From: Tetradesmus obliquus
Taxonomy: Eukaryota; Chlorophyta; Chlorophyceae; Sphaeropleales; Scenedesmaceae
Assembly (NCBI GenBank): GCA_030272155.1
Contig: CP126205.1
Location: 4,328,501-4,392,500, forward strand
Length of the DNA: 64,000 bases
Direction: 5' to 3'
Shown here one piece after another: positions 35,115 to 61,350 of the stretch. A program made the translations under genes and the position numbers. Below the pieces are notes generated by a model, which made no database searches, had not been told where the DNA came from, and saw only the letters and a list, made by a program, of their open reading frames with translations. Position 1 is the stretch's first letter; each line of letters starts with the position of its first letter.

Positions 35115-37288
35115 GTGGAAGAAGGAACGCTATGAGCATATGATGCAATCATATGGTACAGCCCAGATCATGGCAGCGCAACACTGCAGGCTTTTGTCTG
35201 TTGCTTTTTTTCGCATGTGGGGGTAAAGTGACGGGCAGCAGCTCGGCAGGCGCTGCGTTGCAAGAGTTTGCCATGGAAGGTGCAGGCGGGCGGGCGTGAC
35301 GGTGTGCCTGCCTGTCTTGATGGTTTCTGCTTATTCACACTGTTTGCGCATTGCTCTGGATGATTCCAGAGTTTGAAAGGATTCATGGCAGCAATGCTGT
35401 GCTTAGACAGCTTCAAACCGCTGCTGCTGCTGCTGCTGCTGCTGGTGGTGGTGGTGCTGCAGCACTTGGTGCTGTGTCATGCTCGAACCAACATGCATCT
35501 GTGCGTGCTGCCGCAGCTGCAGGCTGCTACAGCACAAAGCAGCGCCTGCTAATCCTGCTGCGTGTAGCCATACCTGGCAACGTATGTTGCAGGACCAAAA
35601 GAGACGTTTGCCATGCTGCCACTGCCTCCTCAGCTGCTGCAGCGGGCCTGAAGCAGCAGCTGCTGCTCTGCTGCTGAAACGGCCTGCCTCCGATGCTATT
35701 GGCGTTGACTGGGTTGACCTGCCATTCCTGCAGCTGCTGCTTCTGCTGCTATAGGGCACGCCAGCAGACGGCCTGCTGCACAGTGTTTTAGTCACACTGC
35801 AGCAGTGTTCAGAGATGGTTTGCCGTGGGCGTGGAGCAGTGCAAGCGTGTCTGTGTTGCTGCTGCTTGAAGGGGAGGTCTTGGTGCTGCGGGCCGCAGGC
35901 AGCTGCAAACCAAGCGAAATACTACATGCAGCAACCTGCAAGCAGCAAGGGTTTCAGCAGTACACTTTGATGGGCGACTCTTCTTACAATCGACAGGCAT
36001 CAAAAGTCTTGTTGAACATAACCAAACAAGTGATGAGCGGCCTTGCTTCTATCAAGGCTGGCTGGCGTTGGATGCAGTCGAGAGTGACACTAGGGCCTGA
36101 AGCCAGGTCCCCGAGCGACACGAACACCAACAAGTGATTGAGATCCTTGTTCCAATGCATTTTGGCATTTTAGTACCGCTACGAGATTGCCTCTTGAGGG
36201 CCTCCCTTACGCCAGACTAGGCAACCGACTTCTCACTCGGCCCCGAAACATGATGTTCTCCATCTCGCATAACTTTGACGAAACCTGATAACACCAAACA
36301 AGAGCTGCTGCATGCGACAAGGCAGTCCAGGCCGTGTGTACTGGCCTTAGCAACAACAGCAGCAGCATGCTAAACAGGCGGGACACAGAAGCGTCAGAAG
36401 GCCGTGAGGGCACGGAACAGGATGAAGAATTGGAACAGGAACTGATTACGAGGCCCAGCACGACAGCCCTGAACCTCACTGGCGCGTCCATCAGGGACAG
36501 CAGTTATCCTGGAGAGCCAGGTGCGGCCTTGCTGGCAGCAGCAGCAGCAGCAGCAAGGGCATATGCATATTTTTGGGCAGCAGCATGCTTGCAGGAAGCA
36601 CACATTCGGTGACAGCAGTCAATGTGCTCTGCAGTGTGTGTTCTTCATTGCTTTACACAGCCATGGCAGCAAGCTCTCTGCAGCAACACCAGCTAGCGGG
36701 ATGCTGTAGCCCTGCAACCCTAAAAGCAGCAACACTGCAGCTGAGGCAGCAACACGAACTACATTTCTACGTAGCTCTCCAGTTACCGCAGCAAGGACGT
36801 TATAGCAATGCTGCTGACATGCCTGCTCTGTTGCATGCCATTCAACAAGCGCCAGCCGCAGGGTGTGTGTCTCCTGCAAAGGTTGCTTGTATCCAGTGGC
36901 TGCTGCAAGCAGCTCTTCACCTGCTGCGCATACTCAGGCATACCCGTCGCCTCCACACAGCAGCCCATATGCTCAGCGTGAACCAGCAGCAACAACATGC
37001 AGCTGCACACAACAGGCTTCAGCAGTAACTGTCAGGCCCGCGTCGTTGCTGGTGTCATCAACAATGTCTTGGGCAGCTACCCACTGCTGTCAGCAGCAGT
37101 GCGCCAAGGTTGTTGCGCAGAAGAATTGAGCAATCATTGGCTGCTGAGCCCTCGTACCACGGCACGGTGTCAGCAGCAAATGCACCATCATCATACAATG
37201 CATCATCATGCAGTGCTGCTGTATGAGCAGCCACCCGCTTAACAGTGTGGCCTACAGTCCTTGCCACATCTTAGCGCACAGCTGGCGC
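35115..37288. other. divergent intergenic region MED18 / PANK2
   Basis: About 2.2 kb. Short Ala/Leu-rich frames occur at 35351-35750 and 36334-36612, but none has splice-consistent continuation or a convincing motif. CTG runs lie at 35420-35445 and 36535-36555. Both promoters must lie here. Confidence 0.5.
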
Positions 37289-51297
<14,009 letters not shown>

Positions 51298-52184
51298 CAT
51301 ATCAGCAGAAGTGGAAGTTTGTAGAAGTAGTTTTTAGTTGATTGGTTCCTCGTTACAGGTGGAGCTGCACGAGTCACCAGGAAGGTGGTGTGACACTGCG
51401 CTGCTTGAGCATAGAGTGCGGTTGAAGGTAATTTATTACAGATATGATGGTGAACCGGGGATGAAGATGCATGTGTATCATGGCCGCAACGGAAACCTTC
51501 TTTGCCCGCTGCTTAGCCTGCCTGCGCATGGCTTCCTGTCCTGCTGTGACACTCGAACAGCATCATATTGCATTATCGAAGAATTTAACAGCTTGCCCCG
51601 ACACCAGCACACCCAGGACAGTCTGCAAGCAGGGGCATCATATGGCGCCATAAGCATGCGTGTTACCCGCGATGTGTTCCAAATAATGCCATGCGTTGCC
51701 CAAACTCACACAAAAAACTTGTTTGAATGTTTTAGAGTTTTTGTACGTCGCCTCGCGGACAAGCGAAAATCCTGCGCACTCGTTGCAGCACGGCAAGTAC
51801 AGGTTGCAGTACAAGCGTATCTTGTTGCAAAGACCGGCTCAGTCACCTACACAACATAGCCTAGACTAAAGATAGAAAACAATAAATACGTGATGAGGTG
51901 AGACCAGCTGCTCATGACGATGGGGGTTGGGCGCCATCGCGTTGATGCGAAAGCGCGTTGGCTCCTTTGCCTAGCTTATGCAGTGCTGCGTCGAAACCAC
52001 ACTTTATATTGCACTAAATTGCCTTCAAGAACAGTCGGGCAGCAGACAGCTCGTGTGTAGCACGAGAGCACACCGTCACACCTTACCACACTGCACGGTC
52101 TCTGCCCTTGCAGGCGGTCCCACGTCTATACGTAGCAGCACAGGTCAAACGTACGGCACTGCCTAACACAGCAGCAGGACAGGC
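51298..52184. other. PANK2 3' flank with dispersed repeat copy B
   Basis: Holds the 201-bp repeat at 51343-51543. A frame without stops spans 51338-51859 on the plus strand and crosses the repeat, but it starts at a TTG, has no recognised motif and no clear splice context. I do not call it a gene. Confidence 0.5.
51343..51543 (+). repeat. 198/201-bp dispersed repeat, copy B
   Basis: About 98% identical by eye to 28143-28340, with three extra bases (GGAGCTGCACGAG versus GGAGCACGAG). It starts 46 bp after the PANK2 stop codon. The flanks of the two copies are unrelated on both sides. Confidence 0.9.
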
Positions 52185-53637
52185 ATGTCTCACCAGCACC
52201 GCAGGCAGGGCAACGGCAGCAGCGCCACTGCCCTGCCTAGTGACGGCAGCTATGTCTGCCCCCGCACAAGCACTGACCCTGGCTTTGGCCTCAACAGTGA
52301 CAGCAGCATCAGCAGCAGCCTCATCCCCTCCCCAAGGAGGACTCGCAAACAGCCAGCTCCTGCAGACCATTCATCTTCGCGCATTTTCAAGAATCCGCTG
52401 CCAGGTCAGCTGGCAGCACGCAGCCCAGACGGAGGCCGCTCCAATGCAAGCAGCAACAACCCGCTGCACAGCAACGCCAGCAGCAGCAGCCTCTACAGTG
52501 GCAACCACACCTCCTCCCGCAACAGCAGTAACAACAACAAGACCATCATGACCACCAAGTTCAGCATCTCAGGCGCAGCACCAGACGCAGCAGCAGCAGC
52601 GCAGCGCAGCAGCGGCTACACAAGCCCCCGCGGCCGCATGTGCCGCACCGTGCCTAACACACTGCCCAACACGCTGCCTAACACGCAGCCAGCCAGTATG
52701 TGTCCCAGCAGGAGTAGCAGCCCCAGCCGGCAGCAGCGGTACGCCAGGTCAGCAGCAGCACCCATTGACCTTGAAGATCACGCAGCAGCAGAAGAGCTGG
52801 AGGAGGCGTACAGCGTGGAGGACGAGTTCCTGGAGAAGTTCGATGAGAAGTATGGTGAGAACTACGGTGGGAACTATGGTGAGAGGTTTGAGGGAGCGCC
52901 CCGCCACGCGCAGCACGCAGAGTACTACAACGCCGCGCAGGGCTACCAGGCGCAGCACTACGCACGCCACGCCAGCCCATTTGCGGCAGCTGCAAGCTCC
53001 GGCTACAGCAGCGCCAGCAATGCAGCCGCGCTGCACAGCGCGCCGAGTGACGGCCTCAGCAGCTACTCAAGCTCTGCTCGGGGGCTGTCCCGCGCCCCCA
53101 CGCCGCCACACCAGCTGGCTGCAGCAGGCCGCCAGCGCAGCACACCCTCAGCTACAACACCTTCCACTGCTAGCAACAACAGAGCGCGCGCTGCAGCCGC
53201 CAACAGCAGCAGCAGCAACAGCAGGAGCAGCGCAGCACTCAACAGCAGCAGCAGCAGGGCAGGCACCAGGAGCCCCACTAGGGCAGTAAGGCCAGCCAGC
53301 CCCAGCCCCCGCACCCCCAGCAGACCCCTCAGCCCAGGCCCCACAACAACAAGGCCAGTCAGCCCAGGACCAGCAGTGAGGCCTGCTAGGGCAGCAGCAG
53401 CAGCAGCGCCCAACCGCCCAGGGAGCCCCAGCAGATCTCCCACAAGGCAGCAGCAGGCCGCCAGCCCCACCAGGAGCCGCACAGCCGCCGCCGCCGCTGC
53501 TGCTGCTGCCACGACGGTGACCTACAACAGCGCTGCTGCTGCTACTGGCAGCCGGCCCCGCAGCCCAACCCGCCCCCTCAGCCCCAGCCCCAACAACAGC
53601 AGGTCAAAGAGCCCAGGGCCCTGGCAGTACAGCTCCC

Positions 53638-53710
<73 letters not shown>

Positions 53711-55078
53711 CAATGCAGGCCTGCGCAGCCCCGAGCCCAGCAGTGGAGCTGGTGGTTTAACAACCCTCAACTCTTTTGCACTGGATAGTATGGCTTCAAG
53801 CCTATGCAGTAGTGCGCCCGACTCGCCTGCTGTGACAGCGCTGCTGCGCCAGCCGCCGATGGCTGCATTCGCAGCGACAGCTGGCAATACCAAGAGCAGC
53901 AGCAGCAGCAGGGTGCACCGCATGAGTGCGCATTGCAGCCCTGGGGTGAGTCCCCGGGAGCTGTCCCCGGCTCCATCCAATGCGGCTTCAACCACAGCAG
54001 CTGCCCTGCTGGCACAGGTGCGTGGCACAGGGTTTGGCAATCCTTTTATGAACCTGCTGTGCGCTTGCTTTGTGCTGCGTGTTTTGTTATTTTGTAACAA
54101 GCCGACCAGCTGCTTGCGCTGGTGTGTACTTGCGGCGTGTGCAGCTTGGGTGCTGCAAGGTGAGCTGCAAGTGAGAAGGGCTTGGCTGGCTAGTGGATGA
54201 GCATGTGCCTTCAATCCTCGGCGGCATTGCATCGCCTGCAGATGCACTTGCCTCACGAACGTATGCTGGCAAACCTCTGTTCATGCATGCTGTTGCTGAC
54301 CTGTCTCTGCTGGCCCCCTGCTGACTGACAACACAACAGATGAAGGCGGAGATGGCCCGCGCCAGCCCAAAAAAACGGACTTACAAACACCAGCAAACTT
54401 GACTCATGCAAATTGCTGCCGCTGTGCTGTCTCTGCTGCCCCCCTGCTGACTCAAACACATCAGATGAAGGCAGAGATGGCCCGCGCTAGCCCAGAGCGC
54501 GTCGCCGACATCAACAGCAGCATCACCATCATCAGCAGCAGCAGCAACGTGCTCGCGCGCACGCTGCACTCAATGCGCTCCCTCAGTGCAGGCGGCTACA
54601 GAACTGCCATGCAGATGCTCGCCGGTGGCACCAACAACAGCAATGCAGGCAGCGCAAGCACGCGCAGCACTGCAGGCCTCACCACTGCAGGCGGTACCAA
54701 CGGCAGCACCGCCGGCGGCCGGTCAACTAGCCCAGGGAGTGCCGCGCAGTATGTGAGTGCTGTGCACAGCAGCAGCAGCGCTAACCGCAGCAGCAGCGGC
54801 AAGAGCAGGCGGAGAACTGCAGGGCAGCAGCGGGAGCCGCAGCCGTATACGACAGTGTCTGTGCAGGGCAGCGGCAGCCACGCAGCCGGCAACTGGACGA
54901 TCCCTGTGGCTGCGCATTTGGCGGGTGGCGCAGATCAAGGCATGGATCCAATGCTGACGCCGCAGGTCTCAGAGCCGTATTCCATGAATTCTGCCAAGTC
55001 TGATGATACGGCGTACAGGGCCGCGCAGCAGCAGCAGCAGCAGCAGTCGAGGCTGCATGTGAGCCCCTGGTCAAGTGC

Positions 55079-55114
<36 letters not shown>

Positions 55115-55204
55115 GACCATCCCTGGCAGCGTGATGCGCGGTATTAGGGAGGAGCGGCGCCGCACCACAGGCGCCGGCGCAGGCAGCAGGGGCGGCACAG
55201 ATGA

Positions 55205-55237
<33 letters not shown>

Positions 55238-57134
55238 GCAGAAAGAGGGTGTGCAGCAGCAGCAGGAGGGCGCTGCTGCTGGTGCTGGTGGTGGTGCTGC
55301 TGGTGCTGGTCATGGTGGGGAGGTGCAGCTGGCAGGTAGGCTGCACAGGGCTGGCAACAGCGTGGAGGGCTGCATGCGCTCAGGTGAGCTGCTGCAGTGC
55401 AGTTCATGTAAAAGTGGGAGTGTGGTGAGAGACCTGCTTGGTGTTGTGGTGTGGCACATGGGGGCGGGCCACTTGCAGACGAGGCAAAGGCGTGGAAGGC
55501 TGCATGCCCTCAGGTGGGTGATGTTGTGAGGTGCAATGCGCTGCAGTGTATGCAAGAGTGGGAGGGTAGGCGCCCTGCTTGGTGCTGTGGTGGTCACAGG
55601 GCGGGCAACAGCGTGGAGGGCTGCATGCGCTCAGGTGGGTAACGCACTGCTATGCAATGCAATGCAATGCAATGCAATGCAATGCAATGCAATGCAATGC
55701 AATGCAACAGTGGGAGGGTAAGAGGCCTGTTTGGTGTGGTGGTGTGGCACATGTGGGTTGGCCACTTGCACACAAAGCCACAGCTGTGCACCAACTGCTG
55801 GTCTGTTGTTACAGTGATCTACTCACGTCAAAGGAGGACAGGGTTTGAAGCATCTCTACAGCCGCTCAACTGACTGGGCGCCGCTCAACGTGCACTTCCC
55901 CTGTCTGCCTGCTGCAAACTTCTCTGCAATCATCCTGGTGTGCAGTGCACGTGCTGCTGGAGCTGCAGCGTGACACATCTTGAACATGAGGCTACCTGTT
56001 TGCTCATCAGATGCCGTTCCTGTGCCTGCTTCGAACTTTGTCCCGTGCAGTGAATGTTCCGCTGGAGCTGCAGCGCGAAGAGACAGGAGCCACAGATGCC
56101 AGCAGCGACATGGACGGCAGCAGCCAGGCTCTGTGGATGGCAGCAGCAAACGGCCAGGCTGCTGCTGCTGCTGCTGCCGGAGACAAGGGCAAGCAGCAGC
56201 TGTTCATCAACGCCAGCTACGCAGACAGTACGCCTGGCAAGCCCCGCAGCAGCAGCAGCAGCAGCAGCAGCCGCTACGGCAGCAGCCCGATCAGCAGCGG
56301 CGGCCACGGCCAGGGTGGTGCATTTGACGCTGCAAATAACAACGGCAAGCGCGGAAGTAACAACAAGCAGGGCAGTGGGTTGCAGAGGGTTGCAGAAAAG
56401 AAGCAGGGCTGTATGAGTGGCAGTAGGGGCTTCCCTCACCTGCTGCTGATTCTGCTGATGGTGCTGACAACAGTGGGTGTAGGAGTTGGTGTGTGGGCCG
56501 GCGTCACTGATATCCTTGGCAAGCAGCAGCGCGCAGCGGAGGCGGCTGCGGCTGCTGCTGCTGTGGCGCTGGATACGCAGGGGGGAGCTGGGAGTGGGGT
56601 GCTGCGATTCAGGACGGCGATGGACGTGCCGAGCAGCCTGCCGGGCAATGCGAGCTGCGGGCAGTGGTTTGGAAGCGCTGAGGTGGGTGCGCTGAAGGCT
56701 TGTTTCATTGAACTACATGTCCAAATGACAATGCAACAGCAGAATCAGGCAAGCTTGTTGCCAAACACATGCACAGCGAGCTTGTGTGTGGCAGTGCTGC
56801 CACTTGTCGTTTTTCCTTCCTTTGGTACTCCAGTCACACACCATCAAGGGTGGCTGGTGTGTGTTGCTGTGAACCAACAGCATCAAGACCCCAGCCATGG
56901 GCAGCTCCTGTGCTGCAGCAGCGATCAGACCCCATGCTGACACACTGCACTGCCTGCGCTGCTGCTTGACTTGCTGCTGCTGCTTGCTGTTTGCTGCTTG
57001 CCGTCACTGCTGCAGAGAGTGCAGCAGTACAACCAGCTCTTCACTGGCGCATATGCTACAGCACTGTCGCTGCAGCCATCCGCCGTCAGCATCAGCAGCA
57101 TCACCTGCGGCAACGCTACGGTGTACAGCAGCCC

Positions 57135-57169
<35 letters not shown>

Positions 57170-57284
57170 CACCAGGCAACAGCAGCGTGGCCAGCAACGC
57201 CACAGCTGCTGCCGGCGGGGCCAGCAGCAGCAACAGCAGCAGCAGCAGCCGGCAGCTGCGGGCTCTTCCCCCATCAACACCTCT

Positions 57285-57324
<40 letters not shown>

Positions 57325-58683
57325 GACGAGGTCGAGGTGCCAATCATCACCATCTTCTCAGTGCAGCCTGCCAAGCAACCCCAGCAGCAGCAGCAGCAGG
57401 GTGAGCTGGTGGCTGCGCTGAGCCAGAGGTCTGGTGCCATCTTGGCTGGTCCCCTGGCCAAGTTTTTTGGCTTCCCGGTGTACACTGTGAGGGCAGAGCA
57501 GCTGCCAGAGGAGGAGCAGCAGGAGGCTAAAAGCGAGGGCACAGCCAGCAGCAGCAACAGCAGCAGCAGCAGTGCGGCTGCAGCAGCCAATGCAACCACG
57601 AGCAGCAGCGCAAGCAGCAGCAGCAGTGCCGCGCCTTTTCCCAGCACCACCAGCAGCAGCAACACCACAGCTAGCAGCACACCTGCTGCTGCCGCGCCCC
57701 TCTCCGCAACCACCGAACAGCCCCCAGTACCCATCACCTCAGCCACCTCCCGCCAGCGCCTCGCCGCACCATCAGCAGCAGCACCTGATGCAGTGCAGCC
57801 AGTCCAAATTGCAGTGGCCCCAATGCACAGCCGGCTGCGCCAGCCAGCCACGAAGCTATTCCCTTGGGGCAGCAGCGAGCTTGATGTGTATGAGGCCGAA
57901 CCCGCCTGCCCCTTTGCACCCACTGCTGACGGCAGCATTGCAGACGCACAGGGGCGGCTGTGGGGCCGTCACAACGGCAAGGAGTGCGTCTTCAAAGGTG
58001 CAGGAGGCGGTGGAAGTGCGGCGCAGCAGCAGCGCAGCGTACCGCCGCTAAAGTGGGCTACTGCCGTGGTGTGTAAAGCAGCCGCAACCAATGCGAATAG
58101 CGTAGTGGATGCGCAGGGGAAGTTGTGGGGGTGGGAGAGTGGCCGCAGCTGCGCGCACCGCAGCGCAGCGGCTGCTGCGTTTGCTGCCAAGTCCGGTGCC
58201 ACAGCAAGGGGCAGTGACAGAATGACGGTGGTGTGGGAGGCGGCGCCGGGCTGCCGTGCAGTGCCGACTGCTGCCAACACGATTGCTGACAAGTTTGGAC
58301 GGCTGTGGAGCTGGGAGGATGGCACCACCTGCGCCTTCAAGGTGGGTGATGGATGGTAAATCATTGTTCAAAGGCACCTTAGAGCATTGCATATCCTGTT
58401 ATGTCATTTGCAAGTGGTGGGAGGACGGCACCACCTGCGCCTTCAAGGTGGGTGATTGAGCGGCACAATTTAGGATCCAACCCTGTCAGAGCCATGACAG
58501 CGCGACACCATTGCTTGTAATGAGTTTGCTATGCTGTCATCGTTCGCAATGGTACTGGACCGTCAGGGGCTGCCATTGTCCTGGGCATGCGTTGCTGAAG
58601 ATGTGGTAAGCTGCAAAGGTTGAGTGCTGCGCAGGGTGCTGACACTGTTTCATTATTCCTTGTGCTTCCGCTTGCAGGCCTGA
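52185..58683 (+). CDS. large low-complexity single-pass membrane protein with Cys-bracketed repeats
   Basis: Five exons, 52185-54017, 54465-55383, 56051-56682, 57016-58341 and 58678-58683, give 1,571 aa in phase; the last exon is only GCC plus TGA. The N-terminal 900 or so residues are Ser/Ala/Gln/Pro-rich, with PSRSPT-like basic-proline motifs and a poly-Gln tract of about 22. Exon 3 has one membrane segment (LLLILLMVLTTVGVGVGVWA) after basic residues, so the N-terminus is probably cytosolic. After it come NAS and NAT glycosylation-like sites and a conserved stretch (AILAGPLAKFFGFPVYTV). The end has three related units of about 30 residues: CPFAPTADGSIADAQGRLWG, CKAAATNANSVVDAQGKLWG, CRAVPTAANTIADKFGRLWS, each closing with a C(V/A)(F/H) motif. 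The units look like extracellular repeats of green algae; the function is unknown. Echoes occur in introns 1, 2 and 4. Confidence 0.75.
53638..53708 (+). repeat. (CAG)n poly-Gln tract
   Basis: About 23 near-pure CAG triplets in frame as Gln within exon 1 of the membrane protein gene. It is the longest pure coding CAG run in the window. Similar runs at 55080-55112 and 55204-55230 encode Gln in exon 2. Confidence 0.95.
54260..54376 (+). repeat. echo of exon 2 start, membrane protein gene
   Basis: About 54300-54376 copies the pre-acceptor sequence (CTGTCTCTGCTGGCCCCCTGCTGACT) and MKAEMARASP of exon 2 (54465), offset about 125 bp, ending at an A run. A fragment of the same upstream part begins near 54290. 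Confidence 0.85.
55480..55640 (+). repeat. two echoes of exon 2 3' edge, membrane protein gene
   Basis: Copies of the segment NSVEGCMRS plus donor (true edge 55383) end at about 55513 and 55634. They also share flanking intron sequence (AGTGGGAG...GCCTGCTTGGTG), so the unit is about 120 bp. Confidence 0.88.
55652..55706 (+). repeat. (AATGC)11 microsatellite
   Basis: Eleven perfect pentamers inside intron 2 of the membrane protein gene, directly after an exon echo. All frames stay open through it by chance. Confidence 0.95.
58405..58460 (+). repeat. echo of exon 4 3' edge, membrane protein gene
   Basis: Copies WWEDGTTCAFK plus GTGGGTGAT donor about 110 bp after the true exon end at 58341. 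Either donor can be joined to the GCC-TGA terminal exon at 58678 without changing the ending. Confidence 0.88.
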
Positions 58684-61350
58684 GCACTGGAGTGCTGCCA
58701 GACCAGGCTCAGCCGTATTGAAGGGGCATGCTGCAGCAACAAGCTGGCTTGGAAGGTGTCACATGACACATGTCAAAGCACTGTTTGTATTTGTCACGTA
58801 ACAGTCCAGGCACGTGCTCCTGACAAGCATGAGCAGACACAAACGCATGCTGCAGCTCTGGCGCTAGCCCAGCAGGCGTGCTCAGCTTGTTGTTTTAGGT
58901 TCTAAGTTCAGCATTTCACAGCAGTGCATACCTTTGCAAGTAACACTGAGTGCACCCTTGACACAATAGCCGACCCTACCTTGCCACAAGACGGCTAGGT
59001 GTGGGTGCGTTGATGACGCGTCGCGCATCATTGGCTTTTTGGGCTGTGTATCATCATGCTTGACATGCATGCAAGCTGTCTTGCATGTGGAGCATCAACA
59101 AACTGCATGCCATGCGTCAGCAATGCATGGAGAGAAAGGCATTTATAGTGGTTCTGGGCACAATTGAAAGGCATTTTGACCCGCGTCTATACATAGGAGG
59201 TTATTGTTGCTTAGCCACAAGACAGCTGCCTGCTCAGCTTTCTGCCAAGTGTACTTTACAGCTGCATTGAGGCTGCTGCTGGGTGATTAGGCAGCGCGGC
59301 AGCATCTAGTGTAGTTTCTGCAACGCATGCATGCCTAGTTGGATAGAGTGCACCTTTAAGGTGTGGGTAGAGGTACTGCTAGGTTACGCGTCACTTGCAG
59401 GCAGAAGCACGTTGCATGCAGCATGCATGCGCATCAAGTTAGGCATGTGCGCAGCAGCAGCAGTAGCGCTTGTGGCTGCAAGGCTACGCTGCTGCTGCTG
59501 CTGCCGTAGTGTTTGGCAAATGCAGCATCCAAGGTTGCATGCATGCCATATGGCACGCGGGTGCACACAGTTTCTTTTTGGCACTGACATTGTTCATTTG
59601 ACGCACCATGCAGCATGGTCGTACCGCCAAGCGGCATTGCATGTGCGGCTCATAAGACGGCAGCGCTGAGCTGTTGTACAACAGCACATGTGCTTGCCAC
59701 AGATGCTTGCAGCGTCTCTTTGGTGTCCAGAAACACAAAGCAAACTGTGGTTGTGTCATTGGGGCAGGCCCTCCTGCCGATCAAGCTTAGATTGTGAGAC
59801 AGCAGTATTTCACATCTTCCAGCGTTTGATGACAGATACAGCACTCATCATGATCATCATCACCAGTGATAGGGTTTAGGTTCAGCTAAACCCTAACCCT
59901 AATACCTCAACAGTGATGAAGCACTGAGCAGAGCGCAGCAACAGGGGCTGGCATGCGACACGGCTGCCAAGCCATCTGTTATGTAACAGAATATGTTATA
60001 TATGTTGCTGCGGCAGTGTGCCATACTGCGGGCCCTTGATTCCTCGTGCTGTGCCGTGCTTTGCAGCTACTTGAACAATTAGACTATCAGCAATGCAGCA
60101 TTGTGTGCACACTTGGTGCTCAGTGCGTTGCAGCATTGGCTGGCCTTGTTGGACGTTATTTCCAGCAGTGGCCTCTGCTGCTCGGCGTCACTTTGAGCAT
60201 CAGAGTCATGATATGACGCCGATATCTGTTGGTGGGACTAGTCCCACACTAAGAGTGCTGCAGCAGAGCCGGCAAGTGCCTCCACCGCAACGAGTTGTTG
60301 CAGTCTTGCTGTGACGGCAGCAGGTGTGGGGCCAACGCATGTTACAGCAGCACTGCTGTTTGAAAAAAACATGATGGTGACATTGTTAGTTTCAGTGTGA
60401 CAGGGCCACGCGCCGCGGCAATGACTGACGGGCTGTGCTGTAACAAATGCACCATCATCACCATCTATCACCGTGACTGCTGACCACCAAATTCCGTTTG
60501 GCAGGCATCCAGATAGGGCAGCTGCTGACAGCCCACATCCAGGGTCAAGATGCTGGCATAAAGATCAGCTGATACTATACACAAAAGGTCATTATGGGCG
60601 AGTTGCGCCACGACGCGGAGCAGATGCACCACACTGCTGACGACCAGCAGGGCTGACTCAGTGATGAACTGGTAATTACTTATAAGATGATGTCACGTGG
60701 TGTTATTGCGCAAGATAGGCAGCCCGGCTGTGCTCTCAGCACTAGTAAGGGTCAACACACTTTCATCGCAATGTTACCCGACGTTTATTCGAGTGAACAA
60801 TTTGCTTTGTGCTCCGCGCCCGCTCTTGTCACTCGTACCGCTGGATGTAACGGACATGTCCATGCACCACAGCAGCGATCCCACTCACCAGCCTAGACAC
60901 ATCACAATGACTGCTAATCACCAATGTAGTATGTGAGAAGGTGGCAACACCGGGCTTCGAGGAGGGGTGTAGTGCGCGCGCGCCTCATGTTCAGGGACTC
61001 ATTCTCGAAGCTTTGATATAAATTCATTGAATAGTAATACTCACATAGGTTTTTAGCAGAAAGGCCACAGGTGGGACGGCATGTGTTCGCGCCATGATGC
61101 TGGCCAGTCGCGGGCAGTTCAACAGTGCCAGCAATCAGATTAGCGGCATAGCAGCACAAAAAACGCTGGTTGTTGCATTTTATAGGAAACTGCAGCACAT
61201 TTTAGTATAGTTTGGTGGGAAGGGCCCTGCTCTTGTGTCAAGGCAGGTCAAGCACTGGTGACAGCACCTGTCTCACTCCCCGTGTTCCTTAAAGTGCGAG
61301 CAGCCGTCTGACACTGCCTTGCATGCAACGCACAGAATAATCTGTTAAAA
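58684..61350. other. intergenic region
   Basis: About 2.7 kb without a supportable gene. Coding-type CAG runs are nearly absent, GC is lower, and frames are short. It contains a telomere-like inverted motif (59871-59902) and a 16-bp perfect palindrome GTGGGACTAGTCCCAC at 60232-60247. Confidence 0.55.
59871..59902. repeat. interstitial telomere-like inverted motif
   Basis: AGGGTTTAG and CTAAACCCT form perfect 9-bp arms around GTTCAG, followed by AACCCTAA. The units match the plant-type TTTAGGG telomere repeat in both orientations. It is short, so chance or a repaired break are both possible. Confidence 0.6.

Noticed and set aside
35660..35750. DAIGVDWVD, resembling a uroporphyrinogen decarboxylase motif
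   Set aside because: Only a few residues match; flanking sequence shows no family motifs and no consistent exon.
51338..51859. 173-codon open frame after PANK2
   Set aside because: Starts at TTG, includes the dispersed repeat, has no known motif or splice support.
60232..60247. Perfect 16-bp palindrome as an operator
   Set aside because: Far from any supported gene and unique in the window; treated as chance.
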